From contig JAEANN010000029.1 in NCBI GenBank assembly GCA_016841965.1, positions 1 to 43,168 on the forward strand: 43,168 nucleotides of DNA. Direction: 5' to 3'. The DNA comes from Candidatus Roseilinea mizusawaensis. Lineage in GTDB: Bacteria; Chloroflexota; Anaerolineae; J036; Brachytrichaceae. Below are positions 8,040 to 15,756 of this stretch, in pieces. Each line of letters begins with the position of its first letter. Position 1 is the stretch's first letter. A program made the translations under genes and the position numbers. Under the pieces are notes generated by a model, which did no database searches, was not told the origin of the DNA, and was given only the letters and a program-made list of their open reading frames with translations.

Positions 8040-9248
8040 ATGCAACTTTTACATTTTACCTATCCCGCCGTGATCTTGAAATCGGGGCGAGACAAGTCTG
8101 TGCGTGGACGCCATCCGCGCTTGTTCTCGGGCAGCATCAGAAGCATCGAAGGCAAACCCAGGGATGGCGATGTGGTGGATGTGCGCGCGAACACGGGCGA
8201 ATGGTTGGCTCGCGGCATCATCAATCAGCAAGCGCAGACGGCTGTGCGTTTGCTCACATGGGACGAGTCAGAAAGCATCGACGATGATTTTTGGCGCAGG
8301 CGTGTGGACCAGGCTATCGCGCGGCGCGCGCGTGACCCGCTGCTGGCCGGCACATCGGCTCGCCGGCTGATCTTTGGCGAGAGCGACGGATTGCCAGGGG
8401 TGATTGTGGACGACTATGCGGGGTATTTGGTTGTGCAGTTTTCTACACTGGCCGCTGCACGGGTGAAACAGATTTTGGTCGAGGCGTTGGTGGCTGCGCT
8501 GTCGCCACGCTGTATTCTGGAGCGGAGCGACGACGAGCGATTGAAACACGAGCGGCTCGCTCCTGCGCGGGGCTTGTTGTTTGGCGATCTGCCGGCCGGC
8601 CTCATCGATATATTTGAAAACGGCCTGCAGTTTAAGGTGGACGTGCAGGCCGGCCAGAAAACGGGCTTCTATCTGGATCAACGTGAGAATCGCGCCCGGG
8701 TGGCGCGCTATTGCAGCGGTGCGGATGTGCTCAACGTGTTCGCCTACACCGGCGCCTTCGGTGTATACGCGGCAGCCCGCAGCGCCCGCTCCGTTATTCA
8801 TGTCGATTCGTCGCGTGAGGCTTTGCGCCTGGCAGAGGTGAACCACTCTTTGCAGCCGATGTCGGCTTGCGCTGTGACATACCAGGCGGCGGATGCCTTT
8901 GAATATCTGCGCGCGTGTCGCGCTCAGGGCATGCAATTTGATGTGGTGATTTTGGATCCGCCTAAATTCGCCCACACGCCAGCGCAGATCGATCGCGCGG
9001 CGCGCGCGTACAAAGATTTGAATCGCGTTGGGTTTGGGGTAGTGCGCCCCGGCGGCATTTTGGCGACGTTTTCTTGTTCGGGCGTAGTTGACTCGGCGCT
9101 TTTTCAAAAGATCATTTTCAGCGCGGCCCTTGAAAGTGCGCGAGACGCTCAGGTGATCGAGCGGCTGACCCAGGCCAGCGATCACCCCGTGCTGTTAAGT
9201 TTCCCGGAGTCCGAATATTTGAAGGGGCTGGTGTGTCGCGTGCTGTAA
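8040..9248 (+). CDS. rlmI: 23S rRNA (cytosine-1962-C5)-methyltransferase RlmI-like
   Basis: About 402 residues. RlmI methylates C1962 of 23S rRNA. An N-terminal PUA domain (VILKSGRDKSVRGRHPRLF, then GDVVDV and WLARGIIN) is followed by an EEHEE-type linker and a Rossmann methyltransferase domain. The latter has QKTGFYLDQRENR, the SAM site DVLNVFAYTGAFGVYAA, motif IV VVILDPPKF and the cysteine motif ATFSCSG. ATG at 8040 fits the family start (LLHFTYPAVILKSG); the frame continues upstream to 7962 but that part overlaps the divergent S1 gene's leader. Confidence 0.9.
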   Translation: MQLLHFTYPAVILKSGRDKSVRGRHPRLFSGSIRSIEGKPRDGDVVDVRANTGEWLARGIINQQAQTAVRLLTWDESESIDDDFWRRRVDQAIARRARDPLLAGTSARRLIFGESDGLPGVIVDDYAGYLVVQFSTLAAARVKQILVEALVAALSPRCILERSDDERLKHERLAPARGLLFGDLPAGLIDIFENGLQFKVDVQAGQKTGFYLDQRENRARVARYCSGADVLNVFAYTGAFGVYAAARSARSVIHVDSSREALRLAEVNHSLQPMSACAVTYQAADAFEYLRACRAQGMQFDVVILDPPKFAHTPAQIDRAARAYKDLNRVGFGVVRPGGILATFSCSGVVDSALFQKIIFSAALESARDAQVIERLTQASDHPVLLSFPESEYLKGLVCRVL

Positions 9249-9331
9249 GCGCGCTACAGTCTCTGGCCGCTCAGCCTGCAGCAAGCCGATGCCGGCTTTT
9301 GCTGTTCTGTTCGTCTACGGTGGCAAATGAC

Positions 9332-9712
9332 ATGAAATCTCCGTCGCTGCTGGCTTCCTTTCGGTTCGCCTGGGAGGGAGTTATCTATGCCTTCCAGACC
9401 CAGCGCAATTTCAGAATTCATTGTGCAATCTCGTTAGCCGTGGTTGTCGCCGGCGTGTTGCTGGGCCTCAGCGCAGAACAGTGGGCGATTCTCGCGGCGG
9501 TAATAGGTCTGGTGTTCCAAGCCGAATTAATCAACACAGCTATTGAAGCGATCACGGATCGCGCCTCTCCGGATATTCATCCTCTGGCCAAGGTGGCAAA
9601 AGACTGTGCTGCGGCGGGCGTGCTGGTGTCGGCTGTTGTTGCGGTGGTGGTGGGCGCGCTGATCTTTTTACCTGAGCTGGTGGCCCTGGTCGGCCACGCG
9701 CCAACACCTTGA
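9332..9712 (+). CDS. Diacylglycerol kinase / undecaprenol kinase family protein
   Basis: A small integral membrane kinase of about 126 residues. The family phosphorylates diacylglycerol or undecaprenol and so recycles lipid carriers. It shows the conserved N-terminal SFRFAWEGVIYAFQTQRNFRIH, then two hydrophobic helices with the glutamate motif AELINTAIEAITD, then KVAKDCAAAGVLVSA and a last helix. The Gram-positive DgkA is functionally an undecaprenol kinase, and this sequence resembles that branch, so substrate is left open. ATG at 9332 gives the family-typical N-terminus. It follows rlmI by 83 bp on the same strand. Confidence 0.88.
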   Translation: MKSPSLLASFRFAWEGVIYAFQTQRNFRIHCAISLAVVVAGVLLGLSAEQWAILAAVIGLVFQAELINTAIEAITDRASPDIHPLAKVAKDCAAAGVLVSAVVAVVVGALIFLPELVALVGHAPTP

Positions 9713-9743
9713 AGTGTGTCCCCGCTGAACGCCGCCGCACTCT

Positions 9744-11054
9744 CTAGGGACGAATGATCTGCGTCAGGGTGCTTTCATTGCCGGCGAAATCGCGTGCAAC
9801 GATTTGGATAGTGCGGTCAGCAGGAACGGCAACCTCGGCGGCAAATTGACCGTCCAAACCCACAGGCAGTTCAACGCCATTGGCTGTGACCGTGGCGCCC
9901 GACTCGGTCTGTCCTTGCAGCCGGACGCGCCTGCCTTCTGCGCTGAGTTGAGGGATGTGAATGGACAGGTTTGGCGCCGTCTTGTCCACGATGACATTGA
10001 GCTGGCCGGCTCTCGACCGTCCATCGGGTGATTGAATTGTCAGGGTAAATGGATAAACGCCCTCAAGCGCCGGCAACATGACCGGCACGGTGAAACGGCC
10101 CTGTGCGTCAACGGTCGTTGTCAGCATCAGGCCGGGGCGATCAACCGTGAGGGTCCCGCCTGGGTAGGCGCTGCCGACCAGGCTGACCTCTGGCTGGCGC
10201 GTGCCGGCGCCTTCGGGAATGGCCCTGCCTCCAGGCTCGATGGCGTGCGCCAGGGGGGGGTGCAACTGCACCACCGGCGGCGCAGTGGCGCCGTCGAGCA
10301 GGCTGACTTCCTCGCCTGCTTTGACCTCGGCGCTCAAGCGGACGCTGGCCGGCCTGTGCTGTGTCGTTTTTACGGCTCCTTGCATCGTGACGACTCTGTC
10401 GCCATCGTCGCTGCTGTACACGCTGAACTGTGTTCCTTTAACAACCACGCTGGCGCGTCGCGTGTCGACGCTGAAAATGTTTTGACCTGTGAAGTTGCCT
10501 GTGACCTGAGCAGCCGGTTGCACGGCCACGAAGACCTCGCCGCGTCGTAATTGCAGCCCCTGTCGCCCAGGCAGCAATGCCACTTCGGTCCCTGGCCGAA
10601 TAAGGCTGAAAGCCTGGCTTGTAAACGTAAGGCTAATCGCCTGGGCCGCGTAAAGAATGTCACCCTCGGCCACGATGACCGGTGTGTTGGGCTGAACGAT
10701 ATGATCCACATACCAGGCGATGTCTAGCGGCGCGCTGTGTCTACGAAATAGCGTGAATGCCGCGTGCGACTCGGCCTGGGCAATCGGTTTACCCGTGCTT
10801 CCGCCGGCTGCAATGTAAGCGGCCAGGGCAATCAGCGTCACTGCCGCCAGCGCCAGGCCGGCCGGGAGTAGACGCGACCAGAGCAGAGATCCGAGTCCAC
10901 CAGATCGTTGAGCACGTCGATGTACCTGCTCCTGGGACGCGGCGATCATCGCTGCCCGAATCCGACTACGTTGAGCATCGCTGAGCAGACGCTCCTTTCC
11001 GATCTCACGGAGCGCTTCCTCAATCCGATCATCCAACTGGCTCGTTCTATTCAT
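9744..11054 (-). CDS. FecR-domain transmembrane protein, probable anti-sigma factor with Ig-like repeats
   Basis: 436 residues. A short cytoplasmic N-terminus rich in charged helix (about 1-55) is followed by one membrane helix (about 59-84, LPAGLALAAVTLIALAAYIA). Then comes a FecR-like beta domain (about 145-240: PGTEVALLPGRQGLQLRRGE, then VVKGTQFSVYS) and two Ig-like modules in the C-terminal half (VSLVGSAYPGGTLTV and LSIHIPQLSAEGRRVRLQG). The start overlaps the end of the sigma factor gene by 8 bp. That coupling and the topology support an anti-sigma role: a cytoplasmic tail holds the sigma factor and the outer part senses a cell-surface signal. The signal is unknown. Confidence 0.75.
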   Translation of the reverse strand: MNRTSQLDDRIEEALREIGKERLLSDAQRSRIRAAMIAASQEQVHRRAQRSGGLGSLLWSRLLPAGLALAAVTLIALAAYIAAGGSTGKPIAQAESHAAFTLFRRHSAPLDIAWYVDHIVQPNTPVIVAEGDILYAAQAISLTFTSQAFSLIRPGTEVALLPGRQGLQLRRGEVFVAVQPAAQVTGNFTGQNIFSVDTRRASVVVKGTQFSVYSSDDGDRVVTMQGAVKTTQHRPASVRLSAEVKAGEEVSLLDGATAPPVVQLHPPLAHAIEPGGRAIPEGAGTRQPEVSLVGSAYPGGTLTVDRPGLMLTTTVDAQGRFTVPVMLPALEGVYPFTLTIQSPDGRSRAGQLNVIVDKTAPNLSIHIPQLSAEGRRVRLQGQTESGATVTANGVELPVGLDGQFAAEVAVPADRTIQIVARDFAGNESTLTQIIRP

Positions 11055-11742
11055 TTCGCAATAGAGGCAGCAGAATGTCGCGCATACGCGCGCGAGCCTG
11101 GGTGAGGATTTTCTGTGTCATGCGCTCGGATTTGCCAATAACTTGTGCGATTTCGTCGGTGCTCATCCCAACCATGTAGCGCAGGCTAATCACCTCTGCT
11201 TGCTCAGGCGGAAGCTGGTTTACGGCCTGGCGCACTTGTTCTTTGAACTCCTTGTCCAGTATCTCCTGCTCGACGCGGCTCTCGTGCGCCGGGTCCCACT
11301 GCTGTGGCATGCGACTGAATGTGACTTCGCGGCGCTCCCGAGCGTGTTTCTGACGCAGCAGGTCGTAAAGCTTGTAACGCGCTATGCTGAACACCCAGGT
11401 TTGCAAGCTGCTTTTGCCCTGGTAGGCCTCAATATTTTGGGCTGCAGTCGTCATGGTAATTTGCACGATTTCTTCAATGTCTTCGTCGTTTAGATCACGC
11501 GCCAACGATCCGATATAACGATACACATTGTCGGCATACTTCTCGCAAAAAGTGCTTATGGCGTCAATGTTTCCATGCGCTATCATCCGCGCGAGTTGAG
11601 CATCTTCGACACGTGAACGATCTTCATACTCGACCGGTAGATTAGTCGTAGTTGCTGCGAGGGTTTGCACCGCTCCATCCACTAAGGAGGAAGGGGCTGC
11701 TTCGTACCCTGGAGCTGGGCGTCTGCGTCTAAAGAAACTCAT
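11047..11742 (-). CDS. ECF-type RNA polymerase sigma factor
   Basis: About 231 residues. Sigma-70 region 2 contains DAISTFCEKYADNVYRYIG and the -10-binding helix around GKSSLQTWVFSIARYKLYD. Region 4 has LPPEQAEVISLRYMVGM followed by a helix-turn-helix STDEIAQVIGKSERMTQKIL. A roughly 50-residue Arg/Pro-rich extension precedes region 2. ATG at 11742 is chosen; GTG at 11760 is possible and neither has a clear ribosome site. Its last 8 bp overlap the FecR-like gene, a usual sigma/anti-sigma layout. Confidence 0.85.
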   Translation of the reverse strand: MSFFRRRRPAPGYEAAPSSLVDGAVQTLAATTTNLPVEYEDRSRVEDAQLARMIAHGNIDAISTFCEKYADNVYRYIGSLARDLNDEDIEEIVQITMTTAAQNIEAYQGKSSLQTWVFSIARYKLYDLLRQKHARERREVTFSRMPQQWDPAHESRVEQEILDKEFKEQVRQAVNQLPPEQAEVISLRYMVGMSTDEIAQVIGKSERMTQKILTQARARMRDILLPLLRNE

Positions 11743-11953
11743 CGGGCAGAAAAAGTGCACCTATGCGACTAATGAATCGATGAGGAACTTGTGTGGCGGC
11801 GCAAGATGCCATTATAGGCTGTCATAGGATGAATGAGATAGGTTCTCCCTTGGCGGTGAGATTCCTGCTCCCTAAACACGTATCCCAGATCCAGCCCGGT
11901 GTCAAGCGTTGCAAAGAGTTCTTGATCTTGCTTTGTCTATGAGGAGATGATAA

Positions 11954-12679
11954 ATGGTAATAACGACAGCGGTCTATCTGACGGCCGGTGGGGTGCCAGA
12001 TCCGGCGGTGCTGAAAGGGCTGGCAGAGGCAGGATGTTCTGTGATCCACACGCAATCTATAGCGCAGACGATCAGCGCCGTCACCTCAGCGCCGCAAGAG
12101 CGTGTGGTGCTGGTGGCTGATGTTCAGGCTGATGCGATAGCCTGCCTCATCCTGCTGCGTGAATATATCGGCCGGCTTCCTCCCACGCTGCTGATCGATC
12201 AGAAGGGAGACAACATCAGCTATCCCATCAAAGCCATGCAGTTAGGCGTCACCGAGTACATGCTGGCATCTGATCCGGATATTCAGCGCGAGTTGAACGC
12301 TCGGTTGCTGGTCGAGAGAAGCCATCTCATTTCCGGGCGCGCACAGCCACCTGTCATACGCGAGCAAACTGCGCCGGTCGAACCCCCTTTGCCGTTTGAA
12401 TGGGATCCGGTCTCACGCATGATCTCTTGCAATGGCCGGTACATTCGCCTGAGTCCGGCAGAGGGCCGGCTGTTCAGTTTGCTCATGGCCAACCGCGGTC
12501 GAACCGTTGGTGTGCGCGATCTCATGCGCTATGCGCTGCGCAAGCCTGACGTGAACCTGAAACTCGGTTTGCGCCAGCTTCGTCCTCATATGATGCGTTT
12601 GCGTCGCAAGCTCAACTCAACTGGGAACGTCCCTCTGCGCATTGTCAGCACGCGCGGCATGGGTTACGTGCTGTTATAA
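11954..12679 (+). CDS. Winged-helix response-regulator-like protein with atypical receiver
   Basis: 241 residues. The C-terminal half is an OmpR/PhoB-type winged helix: FEWDPVSRMISCNGRYIRLS, LLMANRGRTVGVRDLMRYAL, then MMRLRRKLNSTG and IVSTRGMGYVLL. The N-terminal half has the alternating strand/helix pattern of a receiver (YLTAGGVPDPAVLKGLAEAG and KAMQLGVTEYML). It lacks the paired acidic residues after strand 1, and the only aspartate near strand 3 is in VLVADVQ. Phosphorylation is therefore doubtful and it may sense by protein-protein contact. GAGGAG lies just before ATG 11954. No histidine kinase is adjacent. Confidence 0.72.
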   Translation: MVITTAVYLTAGGVPDPAVLKGLAEAGCSVIHTQSIAQTISAVTSAPQERVVLVADVQADAIACLILLREYIGRLPPTLLIDQKGDNISYPIKAMQLGVTEYMLASDPDIQRELNARLLVERSHLISGRAQPPVIREQTAPVEPPLPFEWDPVSRMISCNGRYIRLSPAEGRLFSLLMANRGRTVGVRDLMRYALRKPDVNLKLGLRQLRPHMMRLRRKLNSTGNVPLRIVSTRGMGYVLL

Positions 12680-12711
12680 GCCGGCCCGCGCCAACACCAA
12701 CGATGCGGTCT

Positions 12712-14013
12712 TCACCGCCTCAGTAGTGCGATTGCGCGTTCTAATTGAGGATCGCGGTCTGGAGAGATTTGCTCCCATGTCAGTCCTGTATCCTCATCTG
12801 GGGCGAGTCCTGTTCGATGCAGGACTCGCCCTTTGATTCCCCGATACTCGACTGCAGGAATAGCGAGTTGCAGACCCGTCTCACGCAAATTTAAGATGAT
12901 TGGCTCTGCCACGACTGGCGATGTCTTTGCGCCGACCAGCCTGGCCCGGTCTACATCTTGCAAGGCGGCAGCAAACGAGACCGCCTGCCCGCGCGTCTGA
13001 TCCCCGATCAGAATCACCAATGGCGCGTCTTGTGAGCCGCCAATTTGCTTGCCGCTGACCTCGATTCGCTGTTGGCCACTGCGGGTGTGCCGCGTTCCCA
13101 CTACGCCGTTTGCGAAAAGGCTGAGCATGGGCACGATAGGAAATGATTCGTCCTGTACGGTGCGCAGATCGAGAATGATGCCATCAGGTATCTTGTCGCG
13201 GGCAAGCTCGCGCAGTCCGCGCGCCAGATCAATCGGTAGCGATTCGGCGCCGCCAGGGGACGGGGCCAGGTAGGCGATATTCGTGCCCGGCACACGATTG
13301 ATCACAGGTTGGCCGGTGGGTGTGATCGTCGCGCGTTGTATGATCACCTCGCGCGTGACTTGTCCTGGCGATCGCACGCTCAGCGTGACCGAAGTCCCGG
13401 CTGGGCCTCGAATGCGACCGATAGTAGTCTGCCATTCGTCACTTTTCACCGGCTGTCCCTGCACTGCCAAAATGACATCATGTGGCCGGATACCTCTTTG
13501 TTCAGCGGGCGACCCGTTGTAGACTGCCAACACCACCAGTCGATCTTTGCCTGCCTCTGGCGCTCCTACAACCACGCCAATTCCTGTGAACGAAGCGCTG
13601 TTGGCGTCAGAGCTGGCCGCTGCATTCGATGTGGGCACAAGTAGTGCAATGGCCGGGTCTTCCAGCTTTGCCAGTAGACGTTTCAAGCCGGCCACGTAAG
13701 CTTCGTTGTCCATGCCCTCTGCGACGCTGCGCCGGAACGCAGCGACTTCGTCCAGCCAGTCTTCATCGATCAGCCGCGCATCGATATGCTGTTCACGCAG
13801 GCTGCTGACGGCCAAATCCAGATCGCGTAGCCGGGCTTGGGTTGCGGAAGGCAGATCCAGAATGGACGGCGAGGTTGGCTGTGTGGGCCGGTTGCCCATG
13901 GGCAGGGCAGTGCAGGCGCTCAACGTCAGCGCAACGATGATGCGCCCCAGAATGCCCCTAACTCGTGTAGTTGGTGTGAACTGCCAGCTTGGCTCATGAT
14001 TGCCATCGCTCAC
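12712..14013 (-). CDS. S41-family protease homologue with PDZ domain, lipoprotein, probably inactive
   Basis: About 433 residues. A lipoprotein signal peptide (GILGRIIVALTLSAC) leads to an N-terminal S41 segment with YVAGLKRLLAKLEDPAIALL. A PDZ domain follows (GIGVVVGAPEAGKDRLVVLA, GSPAEQRGIRPHDVILAVQG) and then a C-terminal-processing-peptidase core (DKIPDGIILDLRT, APLVILIGDQTRG, AAALQDVDRARLVG). In active relatives a SASE-type motif carries the nucleophilic serine, and a lysine follows about 25 residues later in a GKG motif. Aligned here, the serine position reads alanine (RGQAVSF) and the lysine position valine (KTSPVVAE). GTG at 14013 is preferred, with GGAG ten bases upstream and 2 bp after the upstream gene's stop; the frame extends to 14184 but overlaps that gene. 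Confidence 0.75.
   Translation of the reverse strand: MSDGNHEPSWQFTPTTRVRGILGRIIVALTLSACTALPMGNRPTQPTSPSILDLPSATQARLRDLDLAVSSLREQHIDARLIDEDWLDEVAAFRRSVAEGMDNEAYVAGLKRLLAKLEDPAIALLVPTSNAAASSDANSASFTGIGVVVGAPEAGKDRLVVLAVYNGSPAEQRGIRPHDVILAVQGQPVKSDEWQTTIGRIRGPAGTSVTLSVRSPGQVTREVIIQRATITPTGQPVINRVPGTNIAYLAPSPGGAESLPIDLARGLRELARDKIPDGIILDLRTVQDESFPIVPMLSLFANGVVGTRHTRSGQQRIEVSGKQIGGSQDAPLVILIGDQTRGQAVSFAAALQDVDRARLVGAKTSPVVAEPIILNLRETGLQLAIPAVEYRGIKGRVLHRTGLAPDEDTGLTWEQISPDRDPQLERAIALLRR
12801..12831 (+). terminator. Hairpin that may end the regulator transcript, inside the convergent gene
   Basis: GGGCGAGTCCTG (12801-12812) pairs perfectly with CAGGACTCGCCC (12820-12831); loop of 7, followed on plus by TTTGATT. 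It lies about 120 nt past the regulator stop and within the 3' end of the S41-like gene, where it also codes protein. Confidence 0.5.
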
Positions 14014-14015
14014 GG

Positions 14016-14276
14016 CTACTCGTCTCCTGCCCACTTTCCAAGTATGCTGAGCGCCAGCCAGAGGATTACAATCAAGCCGGCCCCTGCTAGCAAGCAGGTA
14101 AGTCCCAACAGGGCTGCCGGCCCGCCGTAAATCAGCCCGATCAATCCTCCGCCCACGACCACCAGCACGAACAGCGCCAACCACAGCAGCCGCCGATTGG
14201 TGTCGTGTCGCAGCCGGCGCAAGTCAGTCGGCGGCCGGCCTGCCATGTCCGGACGATGTGACAACTTGCGACTCAT
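14016..14276 (-). CDS. Small two-helix membrane protein of unknown function
   Basis: About 86 residues starting MSRKLSHRPDMAGRPP. An Arg-rich cytoplasmic N-terminus is followed by two hydrophobic helices (LLWLALFVLVVVGGGLIGLI and LLGLTCLLAGAGLIVILWLA) and a short charged end. I do not recognise the family. Its stop codon lies 2 bp before the start of the S41-like gene, so the two are almost surely co-translated. Confidence 0.6.
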   Translation of the reverse strand: MSRKLSHRPDMAGRPPTDLRRLRHDTNRRLLWLALFVLVVVGGGLIGLIYGGPAALLGLTCLLAGAGLIVILWLALSILGKWAGDE

Positions 14277-14308
14277 CCCGCCATCCTCAACCGCGCCATG
14301 ACCACGGC

Positions 14309-14338
14309 ATGACCACACCTTTGTCGCGCCATTATAAT
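14309..14338 (+). promoter_or_regulatory. Promoter of the Nudix-GNAT gene
   Basis: ATGACC (14309-14314) and a perfect TATAAT (14333-14338) are 18 bp apart. A start site near 14345 would leave a leader of only about ten bases before ATG 14354. Confidence 0.55.
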
Positions 14339-14353
14339 GATGACCACGAACTC

Positions 14354-15319
14354 ATGTTTTGCCAGAAATGCGGCGCGCGCATGCAGCAATCTCAGCTTGA
14401 TGGGCGTATGCGCTGGCAATGTCCATCCTGCGGCTACGTGCAGTACGAGAATCCCGTGCCCGGCGTGGGCATCCTGATCGAGCATGAGGGCGGCTTGGTG
14501 CTGGTGCAGCGTGGTCATCCGCCGGGGGTGGGCCAGTGGGCGCTGCCATCTGGCTTCATCGAGGCCGATGAAACCGTGGAGCAGGCAGCGGCTCGCGAAG
14601 CGCTTGAGGAAACCGGCCTGCATGTCGATCTGTTGGAGCTGTTCGGCGTCTACTCTTTTCCCGAAGGCCCACTCCGCAGCGGTCTGATCATTTTCTATCG
14701 CGCCCGACCTCACGATATCGCCGCGCTGCGCGCCGGTGACGACGCGCAGGATGCGCGTGTGTTCCGGCCCGACGAATTCCCGCCCTTGTGCTTCCGCACG
14801 CATCGTGAAGTGGTCGCGCGCTGGCAGAGTCTGTTGGGATTGCCCACTACCAATCTCAACGACACCGCCCATAAATGGCTGAACTTCCGGCGCGCCCAGC
14901 CGGTTGATTTCCCCGTCATCTTGCAACTGATGCGCTTGATTCCGTCCGAAGCCGGCATGGATCACCGCAAGCAGGCAGATGTGCTGGAGCAACTGCGCAG
15001 CAACAGCAACCTTGAAGTGTGGGTGGCCGAGGCGATCGACGCCGATCATCCCAATCGGCCGGTGATTGCTTTCTTCGCCCTGTCGTTTGCTAGAACGCTC
15101 ACCGACAGTCACGCCTGGCTTGATGCGCTGGTGGTCGATCCCAACTTTCGCCGGCGTGGGGTGGGCTATGCCATGTTCGAGGTGGCCATGCGCCGCGCGC
15201 GCGAACGTGGCGCATCCCAGTTGCTGGTGGATGCCAAGCGCGGCAGCGAACGCGCGCAAGAGTTCTATCGCGCTTGTGGCTTTGGATCGGATGAAGTGCA
15301 GTTGATCCGCATCTTTTGA
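14354..15319 (+). CDS. Nudix hydrolase fused to a GNAT acetyltransferase domain
   Basis: About 321 residues. A zinc ribbon with two Cys pairs (CQKCGARM and CPSCGYVQYENP), as in NADH pyrophosphatase-type Nudix proteins, precedes a Nudix domain. Its box begins GFIEADE and ends REALEETGL, with all consensus Gly, Glu and Arg residues (about residues 75-97). From about residue 175 a GNAT domain follows (FRRAQPVDFPVILQLMRLI, LDALVVDPNFRRRGVGYAMF, FYRACGF); the RRRGVGYAM segment is the acetyl-CoA pyrophosphate loop. It probably cleaves a nucleoside-diphosphate derivative and acetylates a linked small molecule; neither substrate can be read from sequence. ATG at 14354 is chosen because the promoter ends at 14338. 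Confidence 0.85.
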   Translation: MFCQKCGARMQQSQLDGRMRWQCPSCGYVQYENPVPGVGILIEHEGGLVLVQRGHPPGVGQWALPSGFIEADETVEQAAAREALEETGLHVDLLELFGVYSFPEGPLRSGLIIFYRARPHDIAALRAGDDAQDARVFRPDEFPPLCFRTHREVVARWQSLLGLPTTNLNDTAHKWLNFRRAQPVDFPVILQLMRLIPSEAGMDHRKQADVLEQLRSNSNLEVWVAEAIDADHPNRPVIAFFALSFARTLTDSHAWLDALVVDPNFRRRGVGYAMFEVAMRRARERGASQLLVDAKRGSERAQEFYRACGFGSDEVQLIRIF

Positions 15320-15328
15320 CTCTCGCGT

Positions 15329-15334
15329 TATAAT
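15329..15334 (+). promoter_or_regulatory. -10 element for the T-box/valS transcript
   Basis: A perfect TATAAT lies ten bases after the Nudix-GNAT stop codon and about 40 bases before the conserved AGGAGTAG of the T-box. No convincing -35 hexamer is visible at 17 bp. Confidence 0.5.
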
Positions 15335-15340
15335 CGCGCC

Positions 15341-15656
15341 CACAACTGAATCTTGCAACAACGACGAACAAGAGGAGTAGGCGGCATATTGCCCCAACAG
15401 GGAGCGCGGGTCGCAGACTGAGAGTCCGCGCAGGAGAGCAACCGCCGAAGGTCGCTTGGGAGTTGGTCGGGTGAAGCGCACATCTAGCTGTGTTAGCTCG
15501 ATCCGGGTGCGCCCGTTAGCGCGCCAGAGTGTGCGTACAGCCCGCAATAACTCGCGGTGTCTGCGCGCAAAGTTCGGTGGTACCGCGCGAAGCGCAACTG
15601 TAAACGACAGCGCCTTCTCGTCCGATATCGGTTGGATGAGAGGGCGCTTTTGTTTT
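15341..15656 (+). ncRNA. T-box riboswitch leader of valS
   Basis: Key elements appear in the right order: AGGAGTAG at 15373-15380 at the base of Stem I; a GC-rich Stem I with CTGAGAG; GAAGGTC at 15447-15453, where GTC is the likely valine specifier codon; the near-invariant T-box core GGTGGTACCGCG at 15576-15587; and an intrinsic terminator at 15609-15655. Uncharged tRNA-Val would pair with the specifier and, through its 3' end, with the T-box bulge, favouring the antiterminator and letting valS be read. The specifier position is inferred from its GAA context, not from a folded model. Confidence 0.9.
15609..15655 (+). terminator. T-box-controlled terminator
   Basis: AGCGCC and TCTC on the left pair with GAGA and GGCGCT on the right, followed by TTTTGTTTT. 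It competes with the antiterminator that contains the T-box core. Confidence 0.85.
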
Positions 15657-15754
15657 GGATTTCTGAGTTTGGATTGTGGATTGGAGATGCGTCTTGTCGA
15701 GGTTGATCCACAATCTCAGATCAAAAATCTAGAATCCCAAATCCAAAATCGAAG
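15654..15754. repeat. Inverted pair of 7-nt-periodic arrays between T-box and valS
   Basis: The left array (15654-15688) has five units of form NNNNGAT, e.g. TTTGGAT, TGTGGAT and TGGAGAT, with one variant TTCTGAG. The right array (15706-15754) has seven units in exact register: ATCCACA, ATCTCAG, ATCAAAA, ATCTAGA, ATCCCAA, ATCCAAA, ATCGAAG. The arms are complementary in blocks that differ by whole 7-nt units, with a 17-nt spacer between. The valS start codon follows three bases after the array. Confidence 0.9.
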
Positions 15755-15756
15755 AC

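Noticed and set aside
15654-15754. Heptamer arrays as a CRISPR array
   Set aside because: Units are 7 nt with no spacers and no cas genes are near.
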